A stretch of 64,000 nt of DNA, taken from positions 1-64,000 of the forward strand of contig JAIPIU010000007.1 in assembly GCA_021734475.1 (NCBI GenBank). Direction: 5' to 3'. The notes under the pieces are model-generated. The model had not been told where the DNA came from and searched no databases. It worked only from the letters and a program-made list of their open reading frames with translations. Each line of letters opens with the position of its first letter. The stretch's first letter is position 1. Position numbers and translations under genes: made by a program. Of this stretch, positions 23,830 through 33,888 are shown piece by piece. Source of the DNA: Candidatus Altimarinota bacterium (lineage in GTDB: Bacteria > Patescibacteriota > Gracilibacteria > Absconditabacterales > Absconditicoccaceae).

Positions 23830-24234
23830 TTATTCTAATAAATCATCAAAAGTATCTTTTTTTCAATCTTTTAAATATTCGTGAATTGAATTTCTAAGTG
23901 CCAAAAGCGATATAACCATAGCTCTTCTCCTTTTAGGAGAAACATCAAATCAATTATCAACAAAGAATTTATAATCCCAATTTAAAATAGTATTTATATC
24001 TATTCAAACAATAAATTCAGATAGAAAACTAGCTGCTGCTGTAGTTATACTAGAACAATTTCAATCAAAACTATATTCTTTGATCTTTCCACTATTTATA
24101 ACAACATATACTGTTATATCATCTCAACATATAAAATTACCTTCATGAAAACTAACATCAAATTTATCCATTTTATAATTACATAAAGGATTTTTAGCAT
24201 ATTCTTTTACTAACAATTCTGATTCTTTTGACAT
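23830..24234 (-). CDS. sufU: SufU/NifU-like Fe-S scaffold protein, third cysteine missing
   Basis: The 134-aa protein follows the SufU/IscU fold: NPLCNYKMDKFDVSFHEGN, then ICGDDITVYVVINSGKIKEY (ligand Cys 1), SFDGNCSSITTAAASF (ligand Cys 2), and a helix with PKRRRAMVISLLALRNSI. In SufU and IscU the last helix carries RRxC-x-x-L, and here that cysteine is alanine. SufU in Gram-positives accepts sulfur from SufS with zinc bound by these cysteines, so the loss may alter metal binding. SufS is at 58797 and a SufB/D-like protein at 45055, so the pathway is scattered. A non-canonical scaffold or transfer role is inferred. Confidence 0.8.
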
Positions 24235-24274
24235 TAAAATAATAAATAATAAACATTTTTATGATAAAAAAAAA

Positions 24275-24298
24275 TGTAACGATTTCAAGACCGTTACA
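24275..24298 (-). terminator. Rho-independent terminator
   Basis: TGTAACG pairs with CGTTACA (10-base loop) and a nine-T run follows on the minus strand. It ends the transcript of the 229-aa gene at 24330. Confidence 0.8.
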
Positions 24299-24329
24299 TC
24301 TTTTTATAAGTTAAATAGTACATATATGA

Positions 24330-25019
24330 TTATCTTACTGCCATCACTTTATTAAACATAGTCTTTATTTTAGCACTGTTCATCAACGATGATTTTTGTT
24401 CCAAAATTAATCAATAAATAATATGTTGTATATATTGTTTAACTAAACTCTTTTGTATATCTTCAGCTCCAGGTAAGATACAAAGTTCTTCTATATCTTC
24501 TCAATGATAATCAAAGTTCAAACTAAATCTGGAAGAAAAATAATCAATATCCAATCAACAAATAGGGAATAAATCCAATTCTGAGACATTTCAATTTTCA
24601 TCAACAAAACACACACTAATATTACTATATTTAGACTTATCTATACCAAGATTTATATTATGAAACAAATCTTCAAAATCTGATTCTTGAAAATCTTTTC
24701 TTATATTACAACATCATAATATATTAAATCCTGATCAAATAAACGAATCAAATCAATCTTTTCATAAACAAAATATATCTGTATTTGTTTTTTCAAGTAA
24801 ATACTTAGATCATAAATATTGAGACAACAATAAATTAGATCAAGGTGAACTAATAGTTATAATCATTTTTTTAGACATAACACCATTTACATATAGTTCG
24901 AAATTGGGCTTTATTAAATTAAAAATCTCCAAAAAATCTCACATAAAAGATCTATAGGAATCAAAGGCATCAGAAACGTTCAAAGAAGTGTCTTTTTTTA
25001 TACCTTTGTTTAGATTCAT
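24330..25019 (-). CDS. Unknown 229-aa protein with faint resemblance to F1 ATP synthase gamma
   Basis: An intact frame with many TGA glycines. The order of segments recalls the Rossmann-like part and last helix of F1-ATPase gamma: IITISSPGSNLLLSQ, FCLGKDGFDSFI, SNISVCFVDENGNVSELDLFPI, then VKQYIQHIIYGLILEQKSSL and AKIKTMFNKVMAVR. The hallmark N-terminal gamma helix (IRRRI...KITKAM) and the SEHAARM signature are absent, so the similarity may be chance. No signal peptide or membrane helix. It lies downstream of the 90-aa gene at 25152 and ends at a strong terminator. Treat as unknown. Confidence 0.6.
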
Positions 25020-25151
25020 TTAACCTAATAAAATTATAAAAATAATTTATATTCAAAGTTCTTATAATAAAAAAAAAATGTTTTTCAAGACAAAAAGAAA
25101 AACAAAAAAACGGTTAAGTTTCCCAGTAGATATCTAGCAACTTAATTAAAA

Positions 25152-25424
25152 CTAATCTAATCTACAAAAAAGATGGTCTATTAATCCTCTCAAAATATCA
25201 ACAATTTTTTTTGAAAGCTCCATAAATCATTTTACAGCAACAATTTCAAAATCAACAATTTGATCAAAGACTCTGGAAACCTTTATCAAAAACTTATGAG
25301 AACTGATTTCCAAAATAACATCATAAGCGTTATCAAAAGATTTTTCGAATATTGCTTTTACATTATTTAGACACATAACCTGCTTATTCACGTCCAATTC
25401 TGATAGCAATACTCATTGATACAT
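25152..25424 (-). CDS. Unknown 90-aa protein
   Basis: ATG 25424 to TAG 25152. It is a small soluble protein with alternating strand-like and helix-like segments (NAYDVILEISSHKFLIKVSR, QIVDFEIVAVKGFMELSKKI). In-frame TGA occurs at residues 4 and about 66. It precedes the 229-aa unknown gene by 132 bases on the same strand. No family recognised. Confidence 0.6.
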
Positions 25425-25585
25425 CTTTTTCGTATTTAATATAAATAGACGAATAAATCGTCATAGAGTTATTATTTTTATCAAAATAAATTACAATAGA
25501 AAAATCGTTAGAATTATTATAGTAATTTCCTCTTGATTTTTTTATCAAAAACATTAGATTAATTTTACTGTTTTTACTAGTTTAT

Positions 25586-26365
25586 ATGCTATATATGAAA
25601 AATAACTATTTTAACATTGTTGTTAAAAATTTATTAAAACACAAAAATAAGCTAATAGAAATAGATAAAATAAAGAAAATTTTAGAAAAAATTTTAGATT
25701 CTGAATACTCTGATCAGAAATTATACAAAATAATTTACCATCTTAAAAATAGAGAATACTTACAAAGTTTAAAAAAAGATATCTTATTAGTAAAAGACCC
25801 AGAAAAACAATATAGTGATGAGCAATTACTTGAAATGTACTATCGAAATATCTTAAAAAAACACTGTAATCAATATATAAAATGAAATCGATACATATGA
25901 TGATTAAAGGCACTTGAATTAAATATATCTTCATATGATATCCCAGAAGAAGTATTGATAGTAAATCAAAATAAACAATGTACAGAAAAAGTAATGTTTA
26001 ATAAGCAAATACTATTAAAAACATATACTACTAATGAAAAAAAAATATTTAGCACTTTTTATAAATTAACAAAAAAAGTTTATATAAAAAATAATGTCTT
26101 TCCAATAGCAAACATAGAATTAGCTATATTAGAAAGCTTATATAATCTTTCTTTAATAAATAAATGATATACAGAAGAATTAATAAAGAAAATCTTAAGA
26201 AAAAATAAAAAATATATAAACCCTCAAGTACGAGAAAAAATTATAAAAACATGAAAACACCATACAAGTATAAATAGATTATATAGAATAACATTATCTA
26301 TAGATCCTCTATTATGAGAAACAATCAAATGAATTATCAAAAAACATAGTTATTTTATTTGATAG
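25586..26365 (+). CDS. AbiEi-like antitoxin/transcriptional regulator, orphan
   Basis: The 259-aa protein begins with a winged-helix-like segment (KIIYHLKNREYLQSLKKDIL, LVKDPEKQ). It then has YIGGLKALELNI and, later, ANIELAILESLYNLSL. This order matches AbiEi-type antitoxins of type IV toxin-antitoxin systems, which repress their own operon and counter an AbiEii nucleotidyltransferase toxin. No AbiEii-like gene is next to it, as the neighbours are an unknown protein and lgt. It may be a stand-alone regulator. The identification rests on motif order and is moderate. Its 3' end overlaps that of lgt on the other strand by 11 bases. Confidence 0.55.
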
Positions 26366-27203
26366 AAATTTTCTTTTTTTCAAAAATAACAAAATATAAT
26401 CACACAATAAAGAAAATAACAAAGAATCGCTGACTTTTAGTTAAATGAAAAACAAACTCTGACTGACTATCAAATCTAATGTATTCCAATAAAAACCTTA
26501 CAAAACTATACCACAATAGAAATATACCTGTAATATATCATACTCTAAATTTTCATCTTTTCTTAAAGACAAAGAATATACTCAAAGTTACAACAAGTGA
26601 TATAAATCATTCAAAAAAACTTGCTAAGAAGTTTGTGTTTATTCTAAGAAATATATCTATTTTATCATAAACATAAAAAACATTTAACTTTTCTAATAAA
26701 TTTATTAATCAACTAGATAATCACCAAAAATCACTTGGAACCTTTATACCATAGAGCTCTTGATTTAAAAAATTTCATATTCTACCAATAGTTATACCCA
26801 ATGGAGCAATACACAGTATACAATCGAATAATATAATTAAATCTGATCTTTTTAATCATTTTCTTTTAGCTAAAATAAAAAGAGTTAAAAGTACTCAAAT
26901 CATTCATCATATAAAAGACATTCATCATTTCCAAAACTGAAAAATTTCTACAGGATATTGTAAATAATGATTTAAATCATAAATAATTACATGTCATAAT
27001 CTACCACCTACCAATACACCTAATATAGAAAACAATACAAGATCATCTAAATTTTTATCAAAGAAATTTTGCACCTTAGGATATTTTGAAAAAATACTAC
27101 TCTTTCATACATAATAGAGAAATAGATAAGCTATAAAAAATGTAATAACATAAAAAATTCAATATCGATATATATCAAGTGATCAAATAGAAAAAGCTAT
27201 CAT
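26355..27203 (-). CDS. lgt: Prolipoprotein diacylglyceryl transferase
   Basis: Lgt (282 aa) moves diacylglycerol onto the lipobox cysteine of prolipoproteins in the cytoplasmic membrane. About seven hydrophobic segments are visible. Conserved boxes are GGRLGHVIIYDL, FWKGGMSFIGGMIG (HGG-like region) and the Lgt signature GRIGNFLNQELYG. VGYITGIFLLWYSFVRFLLE lies near the C-terminus. Most of the signature glycines are TGA. A lipoprotein substrate is seen in this window (FKBP lipoprotein at 41457). The 3' end overlaps the AbiEi-like gene. Confidence 0.94.
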
Positions 27204-27275
27204 CTAATAATAAATAATATAAACAAGATGAAAATATAAATTAAAAACAAAAATACAAGACAATAACACAAATTG

Positions 27276-27962
27276 TTAGTCCAAAGAGTTAAGAGTTTTC
27301 AGAACAGCTTTAGTTTCCAAAAGCTCATCAAGGATATCTGTTTTCATAAAATCAAAATTTCTTAATATAAGATCTTGCTTAGACTCTATATAGTCATATT
27401 TTGTTTTTATAAAAGTATAATAATGATTTATCATATCCAAAAGTATAATATTAGCATTCATATTTATTCTATTTTCTGAGGCACATTTTTGATAATATAT
27501 AGATTTTTCTAAAGATTCATCCATATAAGACTGATCATACAATTCTAAAGCTTGAAAATATTGCTTATCATAAACGTTTTTATCATCCATACAATCTTGC
27601 ATATCAGATTTTAATATATTTATTTTTTGTTGTAAATCATTAATTACAAAATCTGTATCTTTCAATAAGTCATTAGTATCATCCATATATTTTTTCAAGG
27701 ACATTTCTCTTATAGAACTAAATTCCAAAATAGAAATAATACTAAGCGAAGAATAGTCCTTAAGTTTTTTTAATATATTAATATATCAGCCACTTCAATT
27801 TTCATTCCAACTATCTACACCTTGAGAAACCTTTTTATGGATTCATATAGCAAATAAAGACATATCAGAATAATCTGAAAGATTATATGCAAACAAAAAA
27901 TTAAAACAAAAAAAAGACAAAATAAGTATCAATAGTTTTGTTTTAATTTTATTACATCACAT
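27276..27962 (-). CDS. Exported coiled-coil protein of the pilus operon
   Basis: The 228-aa protein starts ATG-TGA-TGT (MGC), with a hydrophobic signal-like segment (residues 8-23) ending FLFA. The rest is mostly helical and likely coiled coil (MDDTNDLLKDTDFVINDLQQ, KINILKSDMQDCMDD). Its ATG lies inside the 3' end of pilC: the genes overlap by 11 bases, which argues for translational coupling and a role with the type IV pilus machinery. Under the standard code its second codon would be a stop. Function unknown; a pilus assembly or minor surface component is plausible. Confidence 0.75.
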
Positions 27963-29040
27963 TTACTAATTCTGCCATAGGTAAAAATATAGAAGCTACT
28001 ATTCATCATATAATCACAGCTATACAAGCCATTAATATAGGTTCTAATACTGACATTAATATAGCTATTTTAGATTTCAATAAAGTGTCATAAAACATAG
28101 ATATTTTTCACATAGATTCTCAGATCGTTCATGTATTTTCTCAAACATTTATAATTTGTATTAATATAGGATCAAATAAATCTGATCATTCCATAGAATC
28201 ATAATACCCAAATCATGCTCACAAATCATCTTTTATCTCAATCATTTTCTTTTTATAATAAAAGTTGGTTAGTATCCTAGACATGAGTTTCAATGATACA
28301 ACTGGATTTACTCAAGCTTGATAAAACTGAGACAAAAGAGAACAAAATCTGTACATATAATACGCTTTTATAACTCAATTCACAGCTGGTATTTTCAAAC
28401 TCATTCAATCAATAAATATTTTAAATGGTAGAAAATATTTATATAAAAATTGAATACCAAAAACCACAGCAAAAATAGTAATAATAACAGCATACCAAGT
28501 TTTCTGTAAAAAGTCAGATAAATCTAACATCAAGATTGTAATACTAGGTAATTGATCTTTACTAGGAAACATTGAAACTATATTTGGTATAACAAAAACT
28601 AATAAAACAATAACCGCTATTATAGAAAAAATTATAAGTATCAAAGGATAAGTAATAGCTTTTTTTATATTTTGTTTAATATTTTGAGTATTTTCAAGTT
28701 CAGCAGCTACTTGTCATAAAACATCAGGTAAATTTCAAGTTATCTGAGAGGATCTAATTAATTCTATTTCTGAATAGCCAAAAAAATAGTCATGATTTTC
28801 CATTGCAGAAGCTAAACTTTCTCATTGAGTCATCTGATTTATCAAATCATCTATAATCATACGCAATCATCTATGTGTTTCAGATTGTTTAATAGAAATC
28901 AAAGAATCTCTAATTCAAAGTCATGCTTTTTGAGAAATAGCCATAAGCCTAAAGAAATTAGTTTTATTTTTTAATCATGGAGCATTCAGCTTTATCATCA
29001 TTTTTTCCAAAAATCCTCCTTTTAAAACCGATTCAGACAT
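27952..29040 (-). CDS. pilC: Type IV pilus inner-membrane platform protein PilC
   Basis: PilC/GspF (362 aa) is the membrane platform on which the PilB ATPase drives pilin assembly. It has two cytoplasmic GspF-type domains and about three membrane helices (LIIIFSIIAVIVLLVFVIP, TWYAVIITIFAVVFG, and ILMACIAVIIGGIVASIFL at the C-terminus). The LRMIIDDLINQMTQGESLAS segment is the typical F-domain opening. The gene starts 16 bases after pilB and overlaps the next gene. Confidence 0.92.
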
Positions 29041-29056
29041 TAATAAAATTAAATTA

Positions 29057-30379
29057 TTAAAAATTTTTAGCTTTTACAAACTTAAATACTTGATCAAGAC
29101 TCAAAAATCATTTCATTATTTTAAATACTCAATCTCTTTCCAAATTAATCATTCAACTTTTTAATGCAGCTTTTTCAACTTCGAAAGCTTGTTTTCATTC
29201 CAAAAGCATAGATTTTATTTCATCCGTATATGGCATCATTTCAAATATTCAAAGTCTTCACTTATATCAACTACCACCACAAACAGGACAAACATCTCCA
29301 GTCTCTGGATCTTTTCAAGTTCAAGCATATACATATCCTTCATTCATAAAATCATTCCATTGTTGCTGAGATATTCATCTACTTATAACTTCTTTTTTTA
29401 AAGCATCTTTATCAAAATTACGAAAAGATTCTTTAACATATTCTATTCTTTTATCTCATTTTACAGAAATTCTAGTTTTACATCTTTTACAGTTCATCCT
29501 ACAAAGCCTCTGAGCAATAACTAAATTAAAAGTACCAACCATCATATATGGTTTAGCTCATAAATTTAAAACTCTTGTAATAGTTTCTACAGCAGAATTA
29601 GTATGAACAGTAGAAAAAACCAAATGTCATGTCATCGCAGATTCCATAGCCATATCCAATGTTTCCTTATCACGTATTTCTCAAACCATTAGAATATCAG
29701 GATCTTGTCTAAGTCATCATCTAAGTCAACTAGCAAAAGTAAATCATATATCAGTTCTAATTTGAGCTTGATTTAATCATGAAACTTTATTTTCAACAGG
29801 ATCTTCATAAGTAATTATATTCACTTCTGGAATATTAACTTCACTCAAACAAGCATAAAGAGTAGTAGTTTTACCAGATCATGTAGGTCATGTATTCAAA
29901 ATAATTCCATTTGGATATTTTAAATAAGTTTCTATTATATCCTTATTGCTTCATTCTATACCAAGTTCAGATAAAGGTGGTATATCTTTAGATTTATCCA
30001 CAATACGCATTACAAGTTTTTCTCACCAAACAGTAGGTAATGTATTAGCACGCAGATCTATTTCTTTATTAGTTTGAGTAACATTAGAAACTCTAGCATC
30101 TTGAGGAAGCCTTTTCTCATCAGGTCTCATTTGACCAGATTCTATTTTAAATTTAGAAATAATACTCTCATGTAAATGCCTAGGGTATTGTATAAGCTCT
30201 TGTAAAACTCAATCAATTCTGATTCTAATCCTAGAATAGTTTTCCAATGGCTCAATATGAATATCCGAAGCTCATTCTTCTACAGCAATGGTTAAGAGAT
30301 TATCAAAAATTTTTACAACATCAGATTGTAATACAGCTTGTCATAATCTTTCCTTAAAAGTAGATACTTCTATTGTCAT
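29057..30379 (-). CDS. pilB: Type IV pilus assembly ATPase PilB/GspE
   Basis: The 440-aa ATPase powers pilin polymerisation. Visible motifs are ASDIHIEP, the P-loop [15 protein letters not shown], the Asp box (ITYEDPVE), Walker B ([15 protein letters not shown]), and the His box ([12 protein letters not shown]). A four-cysteine zinc site is formed by CRMNCKRC and CPVCGG. It is shorter than classical PilB because most of the N-terminal N1 domain is absent, as in many GspE proteins. Several P-loop glycines are TGA. It leads the pilB-pilC-exported protein operon. Confidence 0.95.
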
Positions 30380-30503
30380 AATAAAATATTGAATAAATAG
30401 TATTAAATCACCATAAACCAATTATAATTAATTTTCCAAAAAAAAGCAAAAAAGATGGAATGAAATTTATAAATAAAACGCCGAAAGTTTCTTTTAAAAC
30501 TTT

Positions 30504-30566
30504 ATAGAAATTATTTTAAAATTTCTATACGACAAAAAAAATGAGGCATTTAGCCCCATTTTTATA
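30504..30566 (-). terminator. Two hairpins between serS and pilB
   Basis: TATAGAAAT/ATTTCTATA-type arms form a stem at about 30508-30531. A second stem, ATGAGGC with GCCCCAT (one mismatch, 30541-30559), is flanked by A-run and T-run sides. On the minus strand the second stem is followed by eight T residues and would end the serS transcript. The rest of 30380-30615 shows no gene. Confidence 0.65.
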
Positions 30567-30615
30567 TTTTCACCTAAATTTATTAAAATTTACAGTAAAT
30601 ATAAAGAGATTACAT

Positions 30616-31854
30616 CTATTTACCTATATATTCCTTATTCATATAAGGAACAAGAACTTCTGGAATCTTAATAGTTCAGTCTTTTTCTTGATTATTTTCT
30701 ATTATAGAAATTAATATTCTAGGAGTAGCAATAGCAGTATTATTCATAGTATAACAATATTTAATATTTCATTCTTTATCACGATAACGCAAATTCAATC
30801 TACGAGCTTGAAAATTCAAAAATGATGTCACAGAATGAGTTTCTCCATAAGAATTACGTGAAGGCATCCAACATTCTAGATCATGAGAATTATATTTACC
30901 TATAGCTAAATCTCAACTACATAATTGTAAAATACGGTAAGGAATTTTCAAATCATTTAATATTTCCATAGCATTATTCAAAATATAATCATGAAACTCG
31001 TCTGATAACGCAACATCTTCTGGTAAAACAACAACTTGTTCTACTTTCATAAATTGATGAACTCTATACAAACCAGCAGTATCTTTTCAATAAGTACCAG
31101 CTTCTCTACGATAACAAGCTGAATATCAACAATATTTTTTTGGTAATTCATTTTCATCCAAAACTTCATTCATATGATAAGCTGTTACTGGTATTTCAGA
31201 GGTTCATATAAGTCGTTGATCGTCTCTTTCCATCCAATAAGCATCCTCCTCTCATCCAGGAAAATATCAAGTTCATATCAAACATTCTGGATTAACTATA
31301 TTTGGCACATTCATAGGTGTAAATCATTTCTCTACAAGTTTTTTTAAAGTATATTGCAATACAGCTTGTTCCAAAAGCATACCATCTCATTTCAAGAAAT
31401 AACTACGTGCTCAAGCAAGCTTAACTCCTCTTTCAACATCTATCATATCATATTTTTTCATTAAAGATATATGATCCAAAGCTTCAAAATCAAAATTAGG
31501 AACATTTCATACATTCTTTAAAACAACATTTTCTGATTCATTTTTTCAAATAGGAACTCAAGCATGTAATGATGTATTTGGCATATTTAAAATAGCTTTA
31601 TTAAATTCATCCATCACAACATTATAATCTGACTCTATTTTTTGAATTTCTCATTTTAAATTTTTAGCTCATTCAAAATCCTTTTTAGAAGCTAATTCTT
31701 TTTGTTGAAATTTCATATCGTCAATTTTCTTTTGCAAATCTCTTCTATTTTCATCTAATTTCAAAAATCAATCAACATCAATATCTTTTCATTTATTTTT
31801 GCATATTTCTTTATAAGCTTCTATATTATCACGAATTTTTTTTATATCTATCAT
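30616..31854 (-). CDS. serS: Seryl-tRNA synthetase
   Basis: SerRS (412 aa) charges tRNA-Ser. The N-terminal coiled-coil arm (residues about 30-100) precedes the class II core. Motif 2 is CYSACYRREAGTYG followed by LYRVHQFMKVE, and motif 3 shows NNTAIATPRILISIIENNQ (TAIATPR replaces TAVAVPR). LIGTSEIPVTAYH is the serine/ATP site. Length is normal. Confidence 0.96.
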
Positions 31855-32018
31855 TTATTAAATTATAAATTAAAATTAAGAATCTGATAAAATATTAGCT
31901 TCTCGAAAGTAAATTATTAAAATGACGTAAATCAAAAGTCAGAATCATTTTTTCTTGTTCTAATAAGATAAATTAGTAAAATATAAATTAAGAATTTAGT
32001 TTTTTTTTACAACGCAAA

Positions 32019-32405
32019 ATGAAAGAAAATACATGAATTATTATAATTTGAATAATAATATGACTCATAATATGATATCTAATAGCAAAAATATATTTTC
32101 AAATAAAAATCAAATGACAAAGACAAGAAGCAGTATCTAGATCTCGTTCCGTTGTTCTATGAAATGTAAACGAAAAAATAGCTCCTCTACTACCAAATTT
32201 CCCTTATTATTACAAAGATCTTACTTTTGTATGAAAATGAATAGACTATATAGTTTTCGACTGATTATCCTCATGAAATCTAAAACAAATAGTATTCTTG
32301 GAAATCAAAAGTTGAACTTCAAATCTCAATAGAAATGAAAGAATGATCCAAGAATGTATAAAAAGCTGAAGAACAAAATATAGTATCTATAGATTAGAAA
32401 AATAA
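32019..32405 (+). CDS. Membrane-anchored Holliday-junction-resolvase-like endonuclease
   Basis: This 128-aa protein has an N-terminal membrane helix (residues about 6-28), then the Endonuc_Holl (PF10107) core. The core reads LLPNFPYYYKDLTFVGKGID, then YIVFDGL and QIVFLEIKSGTSNLNRNERM. The D in GIDYIVFD and the ExK in LEIKSG match the PD-(D/E)xK active site. The family is described as Holliday-junction-resolvase-related, but its real role is unproven. It ends 1 base before the convergent VanW gene's stop codon. Confidence 0.85.
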
Positions 32406-33518
32406 TTATCTTATAGCGTTACTTTTGTAACTATAAGTAGATTCAAAAGTTTGGCTTGTTAATAAGTTTCAATAGTTTAGATCATAAACTTTTTTTTCTA
32501 ATATAGCAGATAAATTTCATACCTGTTTTTTACTTATATTAACTTTTTTTTCTGGTTCTTTAGATAATATAGCTATAAAATAACTATAATCTCACTTATT
32601 CATAACTTTAAAGTAAATATTTTTTTTGGAATTATTTTTTATTTCAAACTGTTTGGTGTTTTGATAAATAGCAGCATCATCTCAATAAATATAATCAGAA
32701 TAATAAGCTGTAAGCCAAACACTATGTCATGATCTTTTTAATATCTCCATATCTGGATTTAATAAAGATGATCTAAAAAGCTGACTAGCAAATCAACATA
32801 CACCTCCGTAAAACATCAAATTTTGAGGTCAAGATCACTTACAATATCATGGAAGATAAGAAATATGATCATTTAGATTAAATATATTTCAGGGAGCTAA
32901 CACATAGTTATCAAGGCTATTTAATGCTACTTTATAGTTTTGTTTAGTACAAGGTTTAAGTAAACTAATATTTTTAGATACAACATAAAAAGACATTTTT
33001 TTAAAGTTTTCATACATAATATAGGTTTTAGGTACTAATATATAAGTCCCCCTATCATATAATTTTATCAGAAATAATTTTTGAATATTATCTATATCAA
33101 ATATTGATTTATAATTTTTAAAAAAGGGATTCGCTGATTTATATTCAAATTTAGTTTTAGTTTCATCATAAGAATCATCAAATCAAACCACTTCAGGCCA
33201 AATATTCTCAATAACTAGATTTTCATCAATATAAGGTAATTCTCTGTTTAATAAACATAATGGAGAAAGTAAATAACTATTACCCCTTTCTTTATATACA
33301 CATTTCTCATTTTTCAAAGATAGCATTTGAGTAAACAAAGATCTATTAGAAAGCTCTTGATCACTATCAGATATATGATTAATTATTTTTGTATATTCTC
33401 ATCGATGAATAAAATCATCAAAACTATCTGAAGCTAACGAAAATGAAAAATATAGACTAAACAAGAAAATAGATAATATAAATTTAAATCATAAATTTTT
33501 TGATAGATAAGCTTTCAT
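32406..33518 (-). CDS. Secreted VanW-family protein
   Basis: The 370-aa protein has a signal peptide (residues about 10-30, ending SLA). Its C-terminal half is VanW-like: NYVLAPGNIFNLNDHISYLP, then FYGGVCGFASQLFRSSLLNP, EILKRSGHSVW and YGDDAAIY. These mirror the VanW boxes F(S)FN, GGVCQVSTTLYNA, ERHPHS and G-x-DA. VanW proteins are found in cell-wall operons and vancomycin clusters, but their reaction is unknown. GGVCQ is GGVCG here. It lies opposite and downstream of the structured RNA. Confidence 0.8.
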
Positions 33519-33622
33519 TATCAAGTATATTTTTATTATATTCTAAAAACAAAAACTCACAATAAATTATAGATTAATTTTAAATTTTGTCAAATCTTTA
33601 TATAAAGCAAAGTATATATAAT

Positions 33623-33650
33623 TTGTTTTTTATATGTTTGAAAATATAAT
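33623..33650 (+). promoter_or_regulatory. Likely promoter of the structured RNA
   Basis: TTGTTT (33623-33628) and a perfect TATAAT (33645-33650) are 16 bases apart and point at the start of the structured RNA around 33657. Confidence 0.6.
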
Positions 33651-33656
33651 TATATT

Positions 33657-33888
33657 AACATAGTTACTTATTGTGATCCTACTACACTTAGGTAGTTATG
33701 TTGGAGGTATTCCTCCTTAAATACTATCTAGATCTTTTACCCCAAAAGATCAGATAGAAACTTGGAGAGTGCCGGATGTTTATTATACAATCCATAGGAA
33801 ATACAAAAAAATGTATTTAAATCGGTTGTATGAAACCGACTCTGGCACTTTCCGACCTTAAACTAGAGGTATTCCCCTAGTTTTTTTT
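33657..33888 (+). ncRNA. Unidentified structured noncoding RNA, about 230 nt
   Basis: The segment lies in an intergenic gap, has its own promoter-like sequence and ends in a terminator. Stems are GGAGG/CCTCC (33703-33716), a 14- to 15-bp hairpin at 33724-33757 (one mismatch), and a four-way junction. The junction is closed by GGAGAGTGCC (33764-33773) with GGCACTTTCC (33844-33853). It encloses three small hairpins: GGAT/ATCC, AAATACA/TGTATTT and TCGGTT/AACCGA. No protein-like frame runs through it. I looked for tmRNA, RNase P, SRP, 6S and tRNA signatures and found none. It may be a lineage-specific housekeeping or regulatory RNA. Confidence 0.65.
33861..33888 (+). terminator. Terminator of the structured RNA, inside the gltX 3' end
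   Basis: AACTAG-x-GG pairs with CC-x-CTAGTT and runs into eight T residues. The hairpin includes the gltX stop codon (33877-33879) on the opposite strand, so the RNA gene and gltX overlap tail to tail. Confidence 0.8.

Noticed and set aside
33657-33888. tmRNA, RNase P RNA, SRP RNA or 6S RNA
   Set aside because: The conserved cores (for example the RNase P P4 strands or the SRP tetraloop) were not found, so no family name is given.
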